A DNA stretch of 64,000 nt from Locusta migratoria (GCA_026315105.1 CM048745.1:761276506-761340505), one strand, 5' to 3'. Positions 34,466 through 46,463 are shown, counted from the first letter of the stretch. The notes: a model not told the origin generated them from the letters alone. A program made the numbers and translations.

Positions 34466-34537
34466 GGCCTGTTGGTCTAGGGGTATGATTCCTGCTTTGG
34501 ATGCAGAAGGTCCCGGGTTCAAATCCCGGACAGGCCC
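34466..34537 (+). tRNA. tRNA-Pro(TGG), unit 33, G37A and G43A
   Basis: Anticodon loop is TTTGGAT (G37 to A, losing the base normally methylated next to the proline anticodon) and the stem is CCTGC/GCAGA, with a C27-A43 mismatch. The preceding spacer has private changes at 34217, 34308 and 34429. The most divergent tRNA-Pro neighbourhood in the window. TTTT at 34541..34544. Confidence 0.85.
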
Positions 34538-34797
34538 TACTTTTCGCTCTCGCCGCTTTGGCAGATTTGCTGGTCTCTAAAAGTATCCCACGGTGAAAAC
34601 ACGATGCTTGTCCGGCGCTGCAACAAAGATGCTGCCAACCGAATGACGTGAAACATGTCTGATGGGACACGTTGCATTTGTTTACTTCTTTGTCGACATC
34701 ATCACCTGCACTGCATGTTCAGCTCACGTCGTTTCCAAAGAGCAGCATGCTCAAAGTACGACTCAGCCTGCCCTCTCGCATTTGGAAAACGTCTTTT

Positions 34798-34943
34798 TCG
34801 CTATTAACACCAGTAGCGAAAGCACGGACACTGGGAGGATGCCCACTTTTCCGTTGCCTGCTATCGCAATTCGCTATTAACACCAGTAGCGAAAGCACGG
34901 ACACTGGGAGGATGCCCACTTTTCCGTGGCCTGCTATCGCAAT
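34798..34943. repeat. 73-bp tandem duplication, unit 33
   Basis: Same breakpoints as unit 17. Confidence 0.95.
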
Positions 34944-35030
34944 TTGCATTACATGATCCTACCTATAAGTTAATATACATAATCTAAAGAATGACTAGAG
35001 TCGCAGCAGCGGCAATAAAAGACCAGCGAC

Positions 35031-35102
35031 AGGTTCCACCGAGATTCGAACTAGGATCGCTGGATTCAAAGTCCAGAGTGCTAACCATTACACCTTGGAA
35101 CC
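35031..35102 (-). tRNA. tRNA-Gln(TTG), unit 33, A8 plus T-stem mismatch
   Basis: A8 and G51 to U, as in unit 32. Confidence 0.82.
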
Positions 35103-35603
35103 TGACGGCCGTACGGCTTCTGAATAACGGTACTCAGTCTCGTGCAGTACATTACTGACATCCTTAGTACAATACACTAGAGAATTCTAAGCAAAATTTG
35201 CGACAAAATCACGATAAACGAAGTGGCCATATTTGTAGAGCAGATGGAATACTATAGATTCGCTTGCAGCACGAGTCTTCACTTGTTTTTCGTAAAAAGG
35301 TGTTGGTATCTCAGCAAAATAGGATGACATGTCAAAAGGAAGGAAGAAATGTCAGTCTGCTCACATTACAATATGCAGCGAAGTATGTGTCAAATGGCGA
35401 CAGTTGTACTTTACGGGAACGCAGTGCTCTCACAGATTTGACAGAGATTTTTCACATTTTTCAGCAATGCTGCCAGAATGGCTGCCTGTATGGTTGTTGT
35501 CTAAACGAAACCCGTTACAGTAGACAGTCGACATACGATTCCGTAGCTAGCAAGCACGGTACGAGCAAAGCTAGTGCTGCTGTGCAGAAAACAACGCTCG
35601 AGC

Positions 35604-35675
35604 GGCCTGTTGGTCTAGGGGTATGATTCCTGCTTTGGGTGCAGGAGGTCCCGGGTTCAAATCCCGGACAGGCCC
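35604..35675 (+). tRNA. tRNA-Pro(TGG), unit 34
   Basis: Unit of 1065 bp. Consensus; terminator reduced to ATTT at 35679..35682. Confidence 0.97.
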
Positions 35676-36095
35676 TACATTTCGCTCTCGCCGCTTTGGC
35701 AGATTTGCTGGTCTCTAAAAGTATCCCACGGTGAAAACACGATGCTTGTCCGGCGCTGCAACAAAGATGCTGCCAACCGAATGACGTGAAACATGTCTGA
35801 TGGGACACGTTGCATTTGTTTACTTCTTTGTCGACATCATCACCTGCACTGCATGTTCAGCTCACGTCGTTTCCAAAGAGCAGCATGCTCAAAGTACGAC
35901 TCAGCCTGCCCTCTCGCATTTGGAAAACGTCTTTTTCGCTATTAACACCAGTAGCGAAAGCACGGACACTGGGAGGATGCCCACTTTTCCGTGGCCTGCT
36001 ATCGCAATTTGCATTACATGATCCTACCTATAAGTTAATATACATAATCTAAAGAATGACTAGAGTCGCAGCAGCGGCAATAAAAGACCAGCGAC

Positions 36096-36167
36096 AGGTT
36101 CCACCGAGATTCGAACTCGGATCGCTGGATTCAAAGTCCAGAGTGCTAACCATTACACCATGGAACC
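36096..36167 (-). tRNA. tRNA-Gln(TTG), unit 34, U8 canonical
   Basis: U8, fully canonical. Confidence 0.97.
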
Positions 36168-36668
36168 TGACGGCCGTACGGCTTCTGAATAACGGTACTC
36201 AGTCTCGTGCAGTACATTACTGACATCCTTAGTACAATACACTAGAGAATTCTAAGCAAAATTTGCGACAAAATCACGATAAACGAAGTGGCCATATTTG
36301 TAGAGCAGATGGAATACTATAGATTCGCTTGCAGCACGAGTCTTCACTTGTTTTTCGTAAAAAGGTGTTGGTATCTCAGCAAAATAGGATGACATGTCAA
36401 AAGGAAGGAAGAAATGTCAGTCTGCTCACATTACAATATGCAGCGAAGTATGTGTCAAATGGCGACAGTTGTACTTTACGGGAACGCAGTGCTCTCACAG
36501 ATTTGACAGAGATTTTTCACATTTTTCAGCAATGCTGCCAGAATGGCTGCCTGTATGGTTGTTGTCTAAACGAAACCCGTTACAGTAGACAGTCGACATA
36601 CGATTCCGTAGCTAGCAAGCACGGTACGAGCAAAGCTAGTGCTGCTGTGCAGAAAACAACGCTCGAGC

Positions 36669-36740
36669 GGCCTGTTGGTCTAGGGGTATGATTCCTGCTG
36701 TGGGTGCAGGAGGTCCCGGGTTCAAATCCCGGACAGGCCC
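36669..36740 (+). tRNA. tRNA-Pro(TGG), unit 35, U33 lost
   Basis: Anticodon loop is TGTGGGT: U33 is G, which should abolish the U-turn. Shared with units 38 and 42, each followed by the same spacer change (GTGAAAAC to GTGATAAC; here near 36800). TTTT at 36744..36747. Unit of 1065 bp. Confidence 0.82.
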
Positions 36741-37160
36741 TACTTTTCGCTCTCGCCGCTTTGGCAGATTTGCTGGTCTCTAAAAGTATCCCACGGTGAT
36801 AACACGATGCTTGTCCGGCGCTGCAACAAAGATGCTGCCAACCGAATGACGTGAAACATGTCTGATGGGACACGTTGCATTTGTTTACTTCTTTGTCGAC
36901 ATCATCACCTGCACTGCATGTTCAGCTCACGTCGTTTCCAAAGAGCAGCATGCTCAAAGTACGACTCAGCCTGCCCTCTCGCATTTGGAAAACGTCTTTT
37001 TCGCTATTAACACCAGTAGCGAAAGCACGGACACTGGGAGGATGCCCACTTTTCCGTGGCCTGCTATCGCAATTTGCATTACATGATCCTACCTATAAGT
37101 TAATATACATAATCTAAAGAATGACTAGAGTCGCAGCAGCGGCAATAAAAGACCAGCGAC

Positions 37161-37232
37161 AGGTTCCACCGAGATTCGAACTCGGATCGCTGGATTCAAA
37201 GTCCAGAGTGCTAACCATTACACCATGGAACC
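37161..37232 (-). tRNA. tRNA-Gln(TTG), unit 35, U8 canonical
   Basis: U8, fully canonical; the unit keeps a good tRNA-Gln beside a bad tRNA-Pro. Confidence 0.97.
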
Positions 37233-37733
37233 TGACGGCCGTACGGCTTCTGAATAACGGTACTCAGTCTCGTGCAGTACATTACTGACATCCTTAGTAC
37301 AATACACTAGAGAATTCTAAGCAAAATTTGCGACAAAATCACGATAAACGAAGTGGCCATATTTGTAGAGCAGATGGAATACTATAGATTCGCTTGCAGC
37401 ACGAGTCTTCACTTGTTTTTCGTAAAAAGGTGTTGGTATCTCAGCAAAATAGGATGACATGTCAAAAGGAAGGAAGAAATGTCAGTCTGCTCACATTACA
37501 ATATGCAGCGAAGTATGTGTCAAATGGCGACAGTTGTACTTTACGGGAACGCAGTGCTCTCACAGATTTGACAGAGATTTTTCACATTTTTCAGCAATGC
37601 TGCCAGAATGGCTGCCTGTATGGTTGTTGTCTAAACGAAACCCGTTACAGTAGACAGTCGACATACGATTCCGTAGCTAGCAAGCACGGTACGAGCAAAG
37701 CTAGTGCTGCTGTGCAGAAAACAACGCTCGAGG

Positions 37734-37805
37734 GGCCTGTTGGTCTAGGGGTATGATTCCTGCTTTGGGTGCATAAGGTCCCGGGTTCAAATCCCGGACA
37801 GGCCC
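37734..37805 (+). tRNA. tRNA-Pro(TGG), unit 36, anticodon-stem mutant (probable pseudogene)
   Basis: GCATA allele, 1138-bp unit; TTTT at 37809..37812. Confidence 0.85.
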
Positions 37806-38065
37806 TACTTTTCGCTCTCGCCGCTTTGGCAGATTTGCTGGTCTCTAAAAGTATCCCACGGTGAAAACACGATGCTTGTCCGGCGCTGCAACAAAGATGC
37901 TGCCAACCGAATGACGTGAAACATGTCTGATGGGACACGTTGCATTTGTTTACTTCTTTGTCGACATCATCACCTGCACTGCATGTTCAGCTCACGTCGT
38001 TTCCAAAGAGCAGCATGCTCAAAGTACGACTCAGCCTGCCCTCTCGCATTTGGAAAACGTCTTTT

Positions 38066-38211
38066 TCGCTATTAACACCAGTAGCGAAAGCACGGACACT
38101 GGGAGGATGCCCACTTTTCCGTTGCCTGCTATCGCAATTCGCTATTAACACCAGTAGCGAAAGCACGGACACTGGGAGGATGCCCACTTTTCCGTGGCCT
38201 GCTATCGCAAT
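38066..38211. repeat. 73-bp tandem duplication, unit 36
   Basis: Same breakpoints as unit 17. Confidence 0.95.
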
Positions 38212-38298
38212 TTGCATTACATGATCCTACCTATAAGTTAATATACATAATCTAAAGAATGACTAGAGTCGCAGCAGCGGCAATAAAAGACCAGCGAC

Positions 38299-38370
38299 AG
38301 GTTCCACCGAGATTCGAACTAGGATCGCTGGATTCAAAGTCCAGAGTGCTAACCATTACACCTTGGAACC
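38299..38370 (-). tRNA. tRNA-Gln(TTG), unit 36, A8 plus T-stem mismatch
   Basis: A8 and G51 to U. Both genes of the unit are damaged. Confidence 0.82.
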
Positions 38371-38871
38371 TGACGGCCGTACGGCTTCTGAATAACGGTA
38401 CTCAGTCTCGTGCAGTACATTACTGACATCCTTAGTACAATACACTAGAGAATTCTAAGCAAAATTTGCGACAAAATCACGATAAACGAAGTGGCCATAT
38501 TTGTAGAGCAGATGGAATACTATAGATTCGCTTGCAGCACGAGTCTTCACTTGTTTTTCGTAAAAAGGTGTTGGTATCTCAGCAAAATAGGATGACATGT
38601 CAAAAGGAAGGAAGAAATGTCAGTCTGCTCACATTACAATATGCAGCGAAGTATGTGTCAAATGGCGACAGTTGTACTTTACGGGAACGCAGTGCTCTCA
38701 CAGATTTGACAGAGATTTTTCACATTTTTCAGCAATGCTGCCAGAATGGCTGCCTGTATGGTTGTTGTCTAAACGAAACCCGTTACAGTAGACAGTCGAC
38801 ATACGATTCCGTAGCTAGCAAGCACGGTACGAGCAAAGCTAGTGCTGCTGTGCAGAAAACAACGCTCGAGG

Positions 38872-38943
38872 GGCCTGTTGGTCTAGGGGTATGATTCCTG
38901 CTTTGGGTGCATAAGGTCCCGGGTTCAAATCCCGGACAGGCCC
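38872..38943 (+). tRNA. tRNA-Pro(TGG), unit 37, anticodon-stem mutant (probable pseudogene)
   Basis: GCATA allele, 1138-bp unit adjacent to an apparently identical unit 36; TTTT at 38947..38950. Confidence 0.85.
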
Positions 38944-39203
38944 TACTTTTCGCTCTCGCCGCTTTGGCAGATTTGCTGGTCTCTAAAAGTATCCCACGGT
39001 GAAAACACGATGCTTGTCCGGCGCTGCAACAAAGATGCTGCCAACCGAATGACGTGAAACATGTCTGATGGGACACGTTGCATTTGTTTACTTCTTTGTC
39101 GACATCATCACCTGCACTGCATGTTCAGCTCACGTCGTTTCCAAAGAGCAGCATGCTCAAAGTACGACTCAGCCTGCCCTCTCGCATTTGGAAAACGTCT
39201 TTT

Positions 39204-39349
39204 TCGCTATTAACACCAGTAGCGAAAGCACGGACACTGGGAGGATGCCCACTTTTCCGTTGCCTGCTATCGCAATTCGCTATTAACACCAGTAGCGAAA
39301 GCACGGACACTGGGAGGATGCCCACTTTTCCGTGGCCTGCTATCGCAAT
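39204..39349. repeat. 73-bp tandem duplication, unit 37
   Basis: Last of the nine 73-bp duplications in the window; same breakpoints as unit 17. Confidence 0.95.
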
Positions 39350-39436
39350 TTGCATTACATGATCCTACCTATAAGTTAATATACATAATCTAAAGAATGA
39401 CTAGAGTCGCAGCAGCGGCAATAAAAGACCAGCGAC

Positions 39437-39508
39437 AGGTTCCACCGAGATTCGAACTAGGATCGCTGGATTCAAAGTCCAGAGTGCTAACCATTACACC
39501 TTGGAACC
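39437..39508 (-). tRNA. tRNA-Gln(TTG), unit 37, A8 plus T-stem mismatch
   Basis: A8 and G51 to U. Both genes of the unit are damaged. Confidence 0.82.
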
Positions 39509-40009
39509 TGACGGCCGTACGGCTTCTGAATAACGGTACTCAGTCTCGTGCAGTACATTACTGACATCCTTAGTACAATACACTAGAGAATTCTAAGCAA
39601 AATTTGCGACAAAATCACGATAAACGAAGTGGCCATATTTGTAGAGCAGATGGAATACTATAGATTCGCTTGCAGCACGAGTCTTCACTTGTTTTTCGTA
39701 AAAAGGTGTTGGTATCTCAGCAAAATAGGATGACATGTCAAAAGGAAGGAAGAAATGTCAGTCTGCTCACATTACAATATGCAGCGAAGTATGTGTCAAA
39801 TGGCGACAGTTGTACTTTACGGGAACGCAGTGCTCTCACAGATTTGACAGAGATTTTTCACATTTTTCAGCAATGCTGCCAGAATGGCTGCCTGTATGGT
39901 TGTTGTCTAAACGAAACCCGTTACAGTAGACAGTCGACATACGATTCCGTAGCTAGCAAGCACGGTACGAGCAAAGCTAGTGCTGCTGTGCAGAAAACAA
40001 CGCTCGAGC

Positions 40010-40081
40010 GGCCTGTTGGTCTAGGGGTATGATTCCTGCTGTGGGTGCAGGAGGTCCCGGGTTCAAATCCCGGACAGGCCC
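40010..40081 (+). tRNA. tRNA-Pro(TGG), unit 38, U33 lost
   Basis: U33 to G with the linked GTGATAAC change downstream, matching unit 35. TTTT at 40085..40088. Confidence 0.82.
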
Positions 40082-40501
40082 TACTTTTCGCTCTCGCCGC
40101 TTTGGCAGATTTGCTGGTCTCTAAAAGTATCCCACGGTGATAACACGATGCTTGTCCGGCGCTGCAACAAAGATGCTGCCAACCGAATGACGTGAAACAT
40201 GTCTGATGGGACACGTTGCATTTGTTTACTTCTTTGTCGACATCATCACCTGCACTGCATGTTCAGCTCACGTCGTTTCCAAAGAGCAGCATGCTCAAAG
40301 TACGACTCAGCCTGCCCTCTCGCATTTGGAAAACGTCTTTTTCGCTATTAACACCAGTAGCGAAAGCACGGACACTGGGAGGATGCCCACTTTTCCGTGG
40401 CCTGCTATCGCAATTTGCATTACATGATCCTACCTATAAGTTAATATACATAATCTAAAGAATGACTAGAGTCGCAGCAGCGGCAATAAAAGACCAGCGA
40501 C

Positions 40502-40573
40502 AGGTTCCACCGAGATTCGAACTCGGATCGCTGGATTCAAAGTCCAGAGTGCTAACCATTACACCATGGAACC
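40502..40573 (-). tRNA. tRNA-Gln(TTG), unit 38, U8 canonical
   Basis: U8, fully canonical. Confidence 0.97.
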
Positions 40574-41074
40574 TGACGGCCGTACGGCTTCTGAATAACG
40601 GTACTCAGTCTCGTGCAGTACATTACTGACATCCTTAGTACAATACACTAGAGAATTCTAAGCAAAATTTGCGACAAAATCACGATAAACGAAGTGGCCA
40701 TATTTGTAGAGCAGATGGAATACTATAGATTCGCTTGCAGCACGAGTCTTCACTTGTTTTTCGTAAAAAGGTGTTGGTATCTCAGCAAAATAGGATGACA
40801 TGTCAAAAGGAAGGAAGAAATGTCAGTCTGCTCACATTACAATATGCAGCGAAGTATGTGTCAAATGGCGACAGTTGTACTTTACGGGAACGCAGTGCTC
40901 TCACAGATTTGACAGAGATTTTTCACATTTTTCAGCAATGCTGCCAGAATGGCTGCCTGTATGGTTGTTGTCTAAACGAAACCCGTTACAGTAGACAGTC
41001 GACATACGATTCCGTAGCTAGCAAGCACGGTACGAGCAAAGCTAGTGCTGCTGTGCAGAAAACAACGCTCGAGC

Positions 41075-41146
41075 GGCCTGTTGGTCTAGGGGTATGATTC
41101 CTGCTTTGGGTGCAGGAGGTCCCGGGTTCAAATCCCGGACAGGCCC
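41075..41146 (+). tRNA. tRNA-Pro(TGG), unit 39
   Basis: Unit of 1057 bp. Consensus; TTTT at 41150..41153. Confidence 0.97.
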
Positions 41147-41558
41147 TACTTTTCGCTCTCGCCGCTTTGGCAGATTTGCTGGTCTCTAAAAGTATCCCAC
41201 GGTGAAAACACGATGCTTGTCCGGCGCTGCAACAAAGATGCTGCCAACCGAATGACGTGAAACATGTCTGATGGGACACGTTGCATTTGTTTACTTCTTT
41301 GTCGACATCATCACCTGCACTGCATGTTCAGCTCACGTCGTTTCCAAAGAGCAGCATGCTCAAAGTACGACTCAGCCTGCCCTCTCGCATTTGGAAAACG
41401 TCTTTTTCGCTATTAACACCAGTAGCGAAAGCACGGACACTGGGAGGATGCCCGTGGCCTGCTATCGCAATTTGCATTACATGATCCTACCTATAAGTTA
41501 ATATACATAATCTAAAGAATGACTAGAGTCGCAGCAGCGGCAATAAAAGACCAGCGAC

Positions 41559-41630
41559 AGGTTCCACCGAGATTCGAACTCGGATCGCTGGATTCAAAGT
41601 CCAGAGTGCTAACCATTACACCTTGGAACC
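41559..41630 (-). tRNA. tRNA-Gln(TTG), unit 39, A8 form
   Basis: A8, otherwise consensus. Confidence 0.88.
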
Positions 41631-42131
41631 TGACGGCCGTACGGCTTCTGAATAACGGTACTCAGTCTCGTGCAGTACATTACTGACATCCTTAGTACAA
41701 TACACTAGAGAATTCTAAGCAAAATTTGCGACAAAATCACGATAAACGAAGTGGCCATATTTGTAGAGCAGATGGAATACTATAGATTCGCTTGCAGCAC
41801 GAGTCTTCACTTGTTTTTCGTAAAAAGGTGTTGGTATCTCAGCAAAATAGGATGACATGTCAAAAGGAAGGAAGAAATGTCAGTCTGCTCACATTACAAT
41901 ATGCAGCGAAGTATGTGTCAAATGGCGACAGTTGTACTTTACGGGAACGCAGTGCTCTCACAGATTTGACAGAGATTTTTCACATTTTTCAGCAATGCTG
42001 CCAGAATGGCTGCCTGTATGGTTGTTGTCTAAACGAAACCCGTTACAGTAGACAGTCGACATACGATTCCGTAGCTAGCAAGCACGGTACGAGCAAAGCT
42101 AGTGCTGCTGTGCAGAAAACAACGCTCGAGC

Positions 42132-42203
42132 GGCCTGTTGGTCTAGGGGTATGATTCCTGCTTTGGGTGCAGGAGGTCCCGGGTTCAAATCCCGGACAGG
42201 CCC
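42132..42203 (+). tRNA. tRNA-Pro(TGG), unit 40
   Basis: Unit of 1065 bp. Consensus; TTTT at 42207..42210. Confidence 0.97.
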
Positions 42204-42623
42204 TACTTTTCGCTCTCGCCGCTTTGGCAGATTTGCTGGTCTCTAAAAGTATCCCACGGTGAAAACACGATGCTTGTCCGGCGCTGCAACAAAGATGCTG
42301 CCAACCGAATGACGTGAAACATGTCTGATGGGACACGTTGCATTTGTTTACTTCTTTGTCGACATCATCACCTGCACTGCATGTTCAGCTCACGTCGTTT
42401 CCAAAGAGCAGCATGCTCAAAGTACGACTCAGCCTGCCCTCTCGCATTTGGAAAACGTCTTTTTCGCTATTAACACCAGTAGCGAAAGCACGGACACTGG
42501 GAGGATGCCCACTTTTCCGTGGCCTGCTATCGCAATTTGCATTACATGATCCTACCTATAAGTTAATATACATAATCTAAAGAATGACTAGAGTCGCAGC
42601 AGCGGCAATAAAAGACCAGCGAC

Positions 42624-42695
42624 AGGTTCCACCGAGATTCGAACTCGGATCGCTGGATTCAAAGTCCAGAGTGCTAACCATTACACCTTGGAACC
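42624..42695 (-). tRNA. tRNA-Gln(TTG), unit 40, A8 form
   Basis: A8, otherwise consensus. Confidence 0.88.
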
Positions 42696-43196
42696 TGACG
42701 GCCGTACGGCTTCTGAATAACGGTACTCAGTCTCGTGCAGTACATTACTGACATCCTTAGTACAATACACTAGAGAATTCTAAGCAAAATTTGCGACAAA
42801 ATCACGATAAACGAAGTGGCCATATTTGTAGAGCAGATGGAATACTATAGATTCGCTTGCAGCACGAGTCTTCACTTGTTTTTCGTAAAAAGGTGTTGGT
42901 ATCTCAGCAAAATAGGATGACATGTCAAAAGGAAGGAAGAAATGTCAGTCTGCTCACATTACAATATGCAGCGAAGTATGTGTCAAATGGCGACAGTTGT
43001 ACTTTACGGGAACGCAGTGCTCTCACAGATTTGACAGAGATTTTTCACATTTTTCAGCAATGCTGCCAGAATGGCTGCCTGTATGGTTGTTGTCTAAACG
43101 AAACCCGTTACAGTAGACAGTCGACATACGATTCCGTAGCTAGCAAGCACGGTACGAGCAAAGCTAGTGCTGCTGTGCAGAAAACAACGCTCGAGC

Positions 43197-43268
43197 GGCC
43201 TGTTGGTCTAGGGGTATGATTCCTGCTTTGGGTGCAGGAGGTCCCGGGTTCAAATCCCGGACAGGCCC
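43197..43268 (+). tRNA. tRNA-Pro(TGG), unit 41
   Basis: Unit of 1065 bp. Consensus; TTTT at 43272..43275. Confidence 0.97.
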
Positions 43269-43688
43269 TACTTTTCGCTCTCGCCGCTTTGGCAGATTTG
43301 CTGGTCTCTAAAAGTATCCCACGGTGAAAACACGATGCTTGTCCGGCGCTGCAACAAAGATGCTGCCAACCGAATGACGTGAAACATGTCTGATGGGACA
43401 CGTTGCATTTGTTTACTTCTTTGTCGACATCATCACCTGCACTGCATGTTCAGCTCACGTCGTTTCCAAAGAGCAGCATGCTCAAAGTACGACTCAGCCT
43501 GCCCTCTCGCATTTGGAAAACGTCTTTTTCGCTATTAACACCAGTAGCGAAAGCACGGACACTGGGAGGATGCCCACTTTTCCGTGGCCTGCTATCGCAA
43601 TTTGCATTACATGATCCTACCTATAAGTTAATATACATAATCTAAAGAATGACTAGAGTCGCAGCAGCGGCAATAAAAGACCAGCGAC

Positions 43689-43760
43689 AGGTTCCACCGA
43701 GATTCGAACTCGGATCGCTGGATTCAAAGTCCAGAGTGCTAACCATTACACCATGGAACC
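43689..43760 (-). tRNA. tRNA-Gln(TTG), unit 41, U8 canonical
   Basis: Starts the longest run of canonical tRNA-Gln copies (units 41-49). Confidence 0.97.
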
Positions 43761-44261
43761 TGACGGCCGTACGGCTTCTGAATAACGGTACTCAGTCTCG
43801 TGCAGTACATTACTGACATCCTTAGTACAATACACTAGAGAATTCTAAGCAAAATTTGCGACAAAATCACGATAAACGAAGTGGCCATATTTGTAGAGCA
43901 GATGGAATACTATAGATTCGCTTGCAGCACGAGTCTTCACTTGTTTTTCGTAAAAAGGTGTTGGTATCTCAGCAAAATAGGATGACATGTCAAAAGGAAG
44001 GAAGAAATGTCAGTCTGCTCACATTACAATATGCAGCGAAGTATGTGTCAAATGGCGACAGTTGTACTTTACGGGAACGCAGTGCTCTCACAGATTTGAC
44101 AGAGATTTTTCACATTTTTCAGCAATGCTGCCAGAATGGCTGCCTGTATGGTTGTTGTCTAAACGAAACCCGTTACAGTAGACAGTCGACATACGATTCC
44201 GTAGCTAGCAAGCACGGTACGAGCAAAGCTAGTGCTGCTGTGCAGAAAACAACGCTCGAGC

Positions 44262-44333
44262 GGCCTGTTGGTCTAGGGGTATGATTCCTGCTGTGGGTGC
44301 AGGAGGTCCCGGGTTCAAATCCCGGACAGGCCC
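44262..44333 (+). tRNA. tRNA-Pro(TGG), unit 42, U33 lost
   Basis: U33 to G with the linked GTGATAAC change, the third copy of the unit 35/38 haplotype. TTTT at 44337..44340. Confidence 0.82.
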
Positions 44334-44753
44334 TACTTTTCGCTCTCGCCGCTTTGGCAGATTTGCTGGTCTCTAAAAGTATCCCACGGTGATAACACGA
44401 TGCTTGTCCGGCGCTGCAACAAAGATGCTGCCAACCGAATGACGTGAAACATGTCTGATGGGACACGTTGCATTTGTTTACTTCTTTGTCGACATCATCA
44501 CCTGCACTGCATGTTCAGCTCACGTCGTTTCCAAAGAGCAGCATGCTCAAAGTACGACTCAGCCTGCCCTCTCGCATTTGGAAAACGTCTTTTTCGCTAT
44601 TAACACCAGTAGCGAAAGCACGGACACTGGGAGGATGCCCACTTTTCCGTGGCCTGCTATCGCAATTTGCATTACATGATCCTACCTATAAGTTAATATA
44701 CATAATCTAAAGAATGACTAGAGTCGCAGCAGCGGCAATAAAAGACCAGCGAC

Positions 44754-44825
44754 AGGTTCCACCGAGATTCGAACTCGGATCGCTGGATTCAAAGTCCAGA
44801 GTGCTAACCATTACACCATGGAACC
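44754..44825 (-). tRNA. tRNA-Gln(TTG), unit 42, U8 canonical
   Basis: U8, fully canonical. Confidence 0.97.
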
Positions 44826-45326
44826 TGACGGCCGTACGGCTTCTGAATAACGGTACTCAGTCTCGTGCAGTACATTACTGACATCCTTAGTACAATACAC
44901 TAGAGAATTCTAAGCAAAATTTGCGACAAAATCACGATAAACGAAGTGGCCATATTTGTAGAGCAGATGGAATACTATAGATTCGCTTGCAGCACGAGTC
45001 TTCACTTGTTTTTCGTAAAAAGGTGTTGGTATCTCAGCAAAATAGGATGACATGTCAAAAGGAAGGAAGAAATGTCAGTCTGCTCACATTACAATATGCA
45101 GCGAAGTATGTGTCAAATGGCGACAGTTGTACTTTACGGGAACGCAGTGCTCTCACAGATTTGACAGAGATTTTTCACATTTTTCAGCAATGCTGCCAGA
45201 ATGGCTGCCTGTATGGTTGTTGTCTAAACGAAACCCGTTACAGTAGACAGTCGACATACGATTCCGTAGCTAGCAAGCACGGTACGAGCAAAGCTAGTGC
45301 TGCTGTGCAGAAAACAACGCTCGAGC

Positions 45327-45398
45327 GGCCTGTTGGTCTAGGGGTATGATTCCTGCTTTGGGTGCAGGAGGTCCCGGGTTCAAATCCCGGACAGGCCC
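45327..45398 (+). tRNA. tRNA-Pro(TGG), unit 43
   Basis: Unit of 1065 bp. Consensus; TTTT at 45402..45405. Confidence 0.97.
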
Positions 45399-45818
45399 TA
45401 CTTTTCGCTCTCGCCGCTTTGGCAGATTTGCTGGTCTCTAAAAGTATCCCACGGTGAAAACACGATGCTTGTCCGGCGCTGCAACAAAGATGCTGCCAAC
45501 CGAATGACGTGAAACATGTCTGATGGGACACGTTGCATTTGTTTACTTCTTTGTCGACATCATCACCTGCACTGCATGTTCAGCTCACGTCGTTTCCAAA
45601 GAGCAGCATGCTCAAAGTACGACTCAGCCTGCCCTCTCGCATTTGGAAAACGTCTTTTTCGCTATTAACACCAGTAGCGAAAGCACGGACACTGGGAGGA
45701 TGCCCACTTTTCCGTGGCCTGCTATCGCAATTTGCATTACATGATCCTACCTATAAGTTAATATACATAATCTAAAGAATGACTAGAGTCGCAGCAGCGG
45801 CAATAAAAGACCAGCGAC

Positions 45819-45890
45819 AGGTTCCACCGAGATTCGAACTCGGATCGCTGGATTCAAAGTCCAGAGTGCTAACCATTACACCATGGAACC
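45819..45890 (-). tRNA. tRNA-Gln(TTG), unit 43, U8 canonical
   Basis: U8, fully canonical. Confidence 0.97.
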
Positions 45891-46391
45891 TGACGGCCGT
45901 ACGGCTTCTGAATAACGGTACTCAGTCTCGTGCAGTACATTACTGACATCCTTAGTACAATACACTAGAGAATTCTAAGCAAAATTTGCGACAAAATCAC
46001 GATAAACGAAGTGGCCATATTTGTAGAGCAGATGGAATACTATAGATTCGCTTGCAGCACGAGTCTTCACTTGTTTTTCGTAAAAAGGTGTTGGTATCTC
46101 AGCAAAATAGGATGACATGTCAAAAGGAAGGAAGAAATGTCAGTCTGCTCACATTACAATATGCAGCGAAGTATGTGTCAAATGGCGACAGTTGTACTTT
46201 ACGGGAACGCAGTGCTCTCACAGATTTGACAGAGATTTTTCACATTTTTCAGCAATGCTGCCAGAATGGCTGCCTGTATGGTTGTTGTCTAAACGAAACC
46301 CGTTACAGTAGACAGTCGACATACGATTCCGTAGCTAGCAAGCACGGTACGAGCAAAGCTAGTGCTGCTGTGCAGAAAACAACGCTCGAGC

Positions 46392-46463
46392 GGCCTGTTG
46401 GTCTAGGGGTATGATTCCTGCTTTGGGTGCAGGAGGTCCCGGGTTCAAATCCCGGACAGGCCC
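46392..46463 (+). tRNA. tRNA-Pro(TGG), unit 44
   Basis: Unit of 1065 bp. Consensus; TTTT at 46467..46470. Confidence 0.97.
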
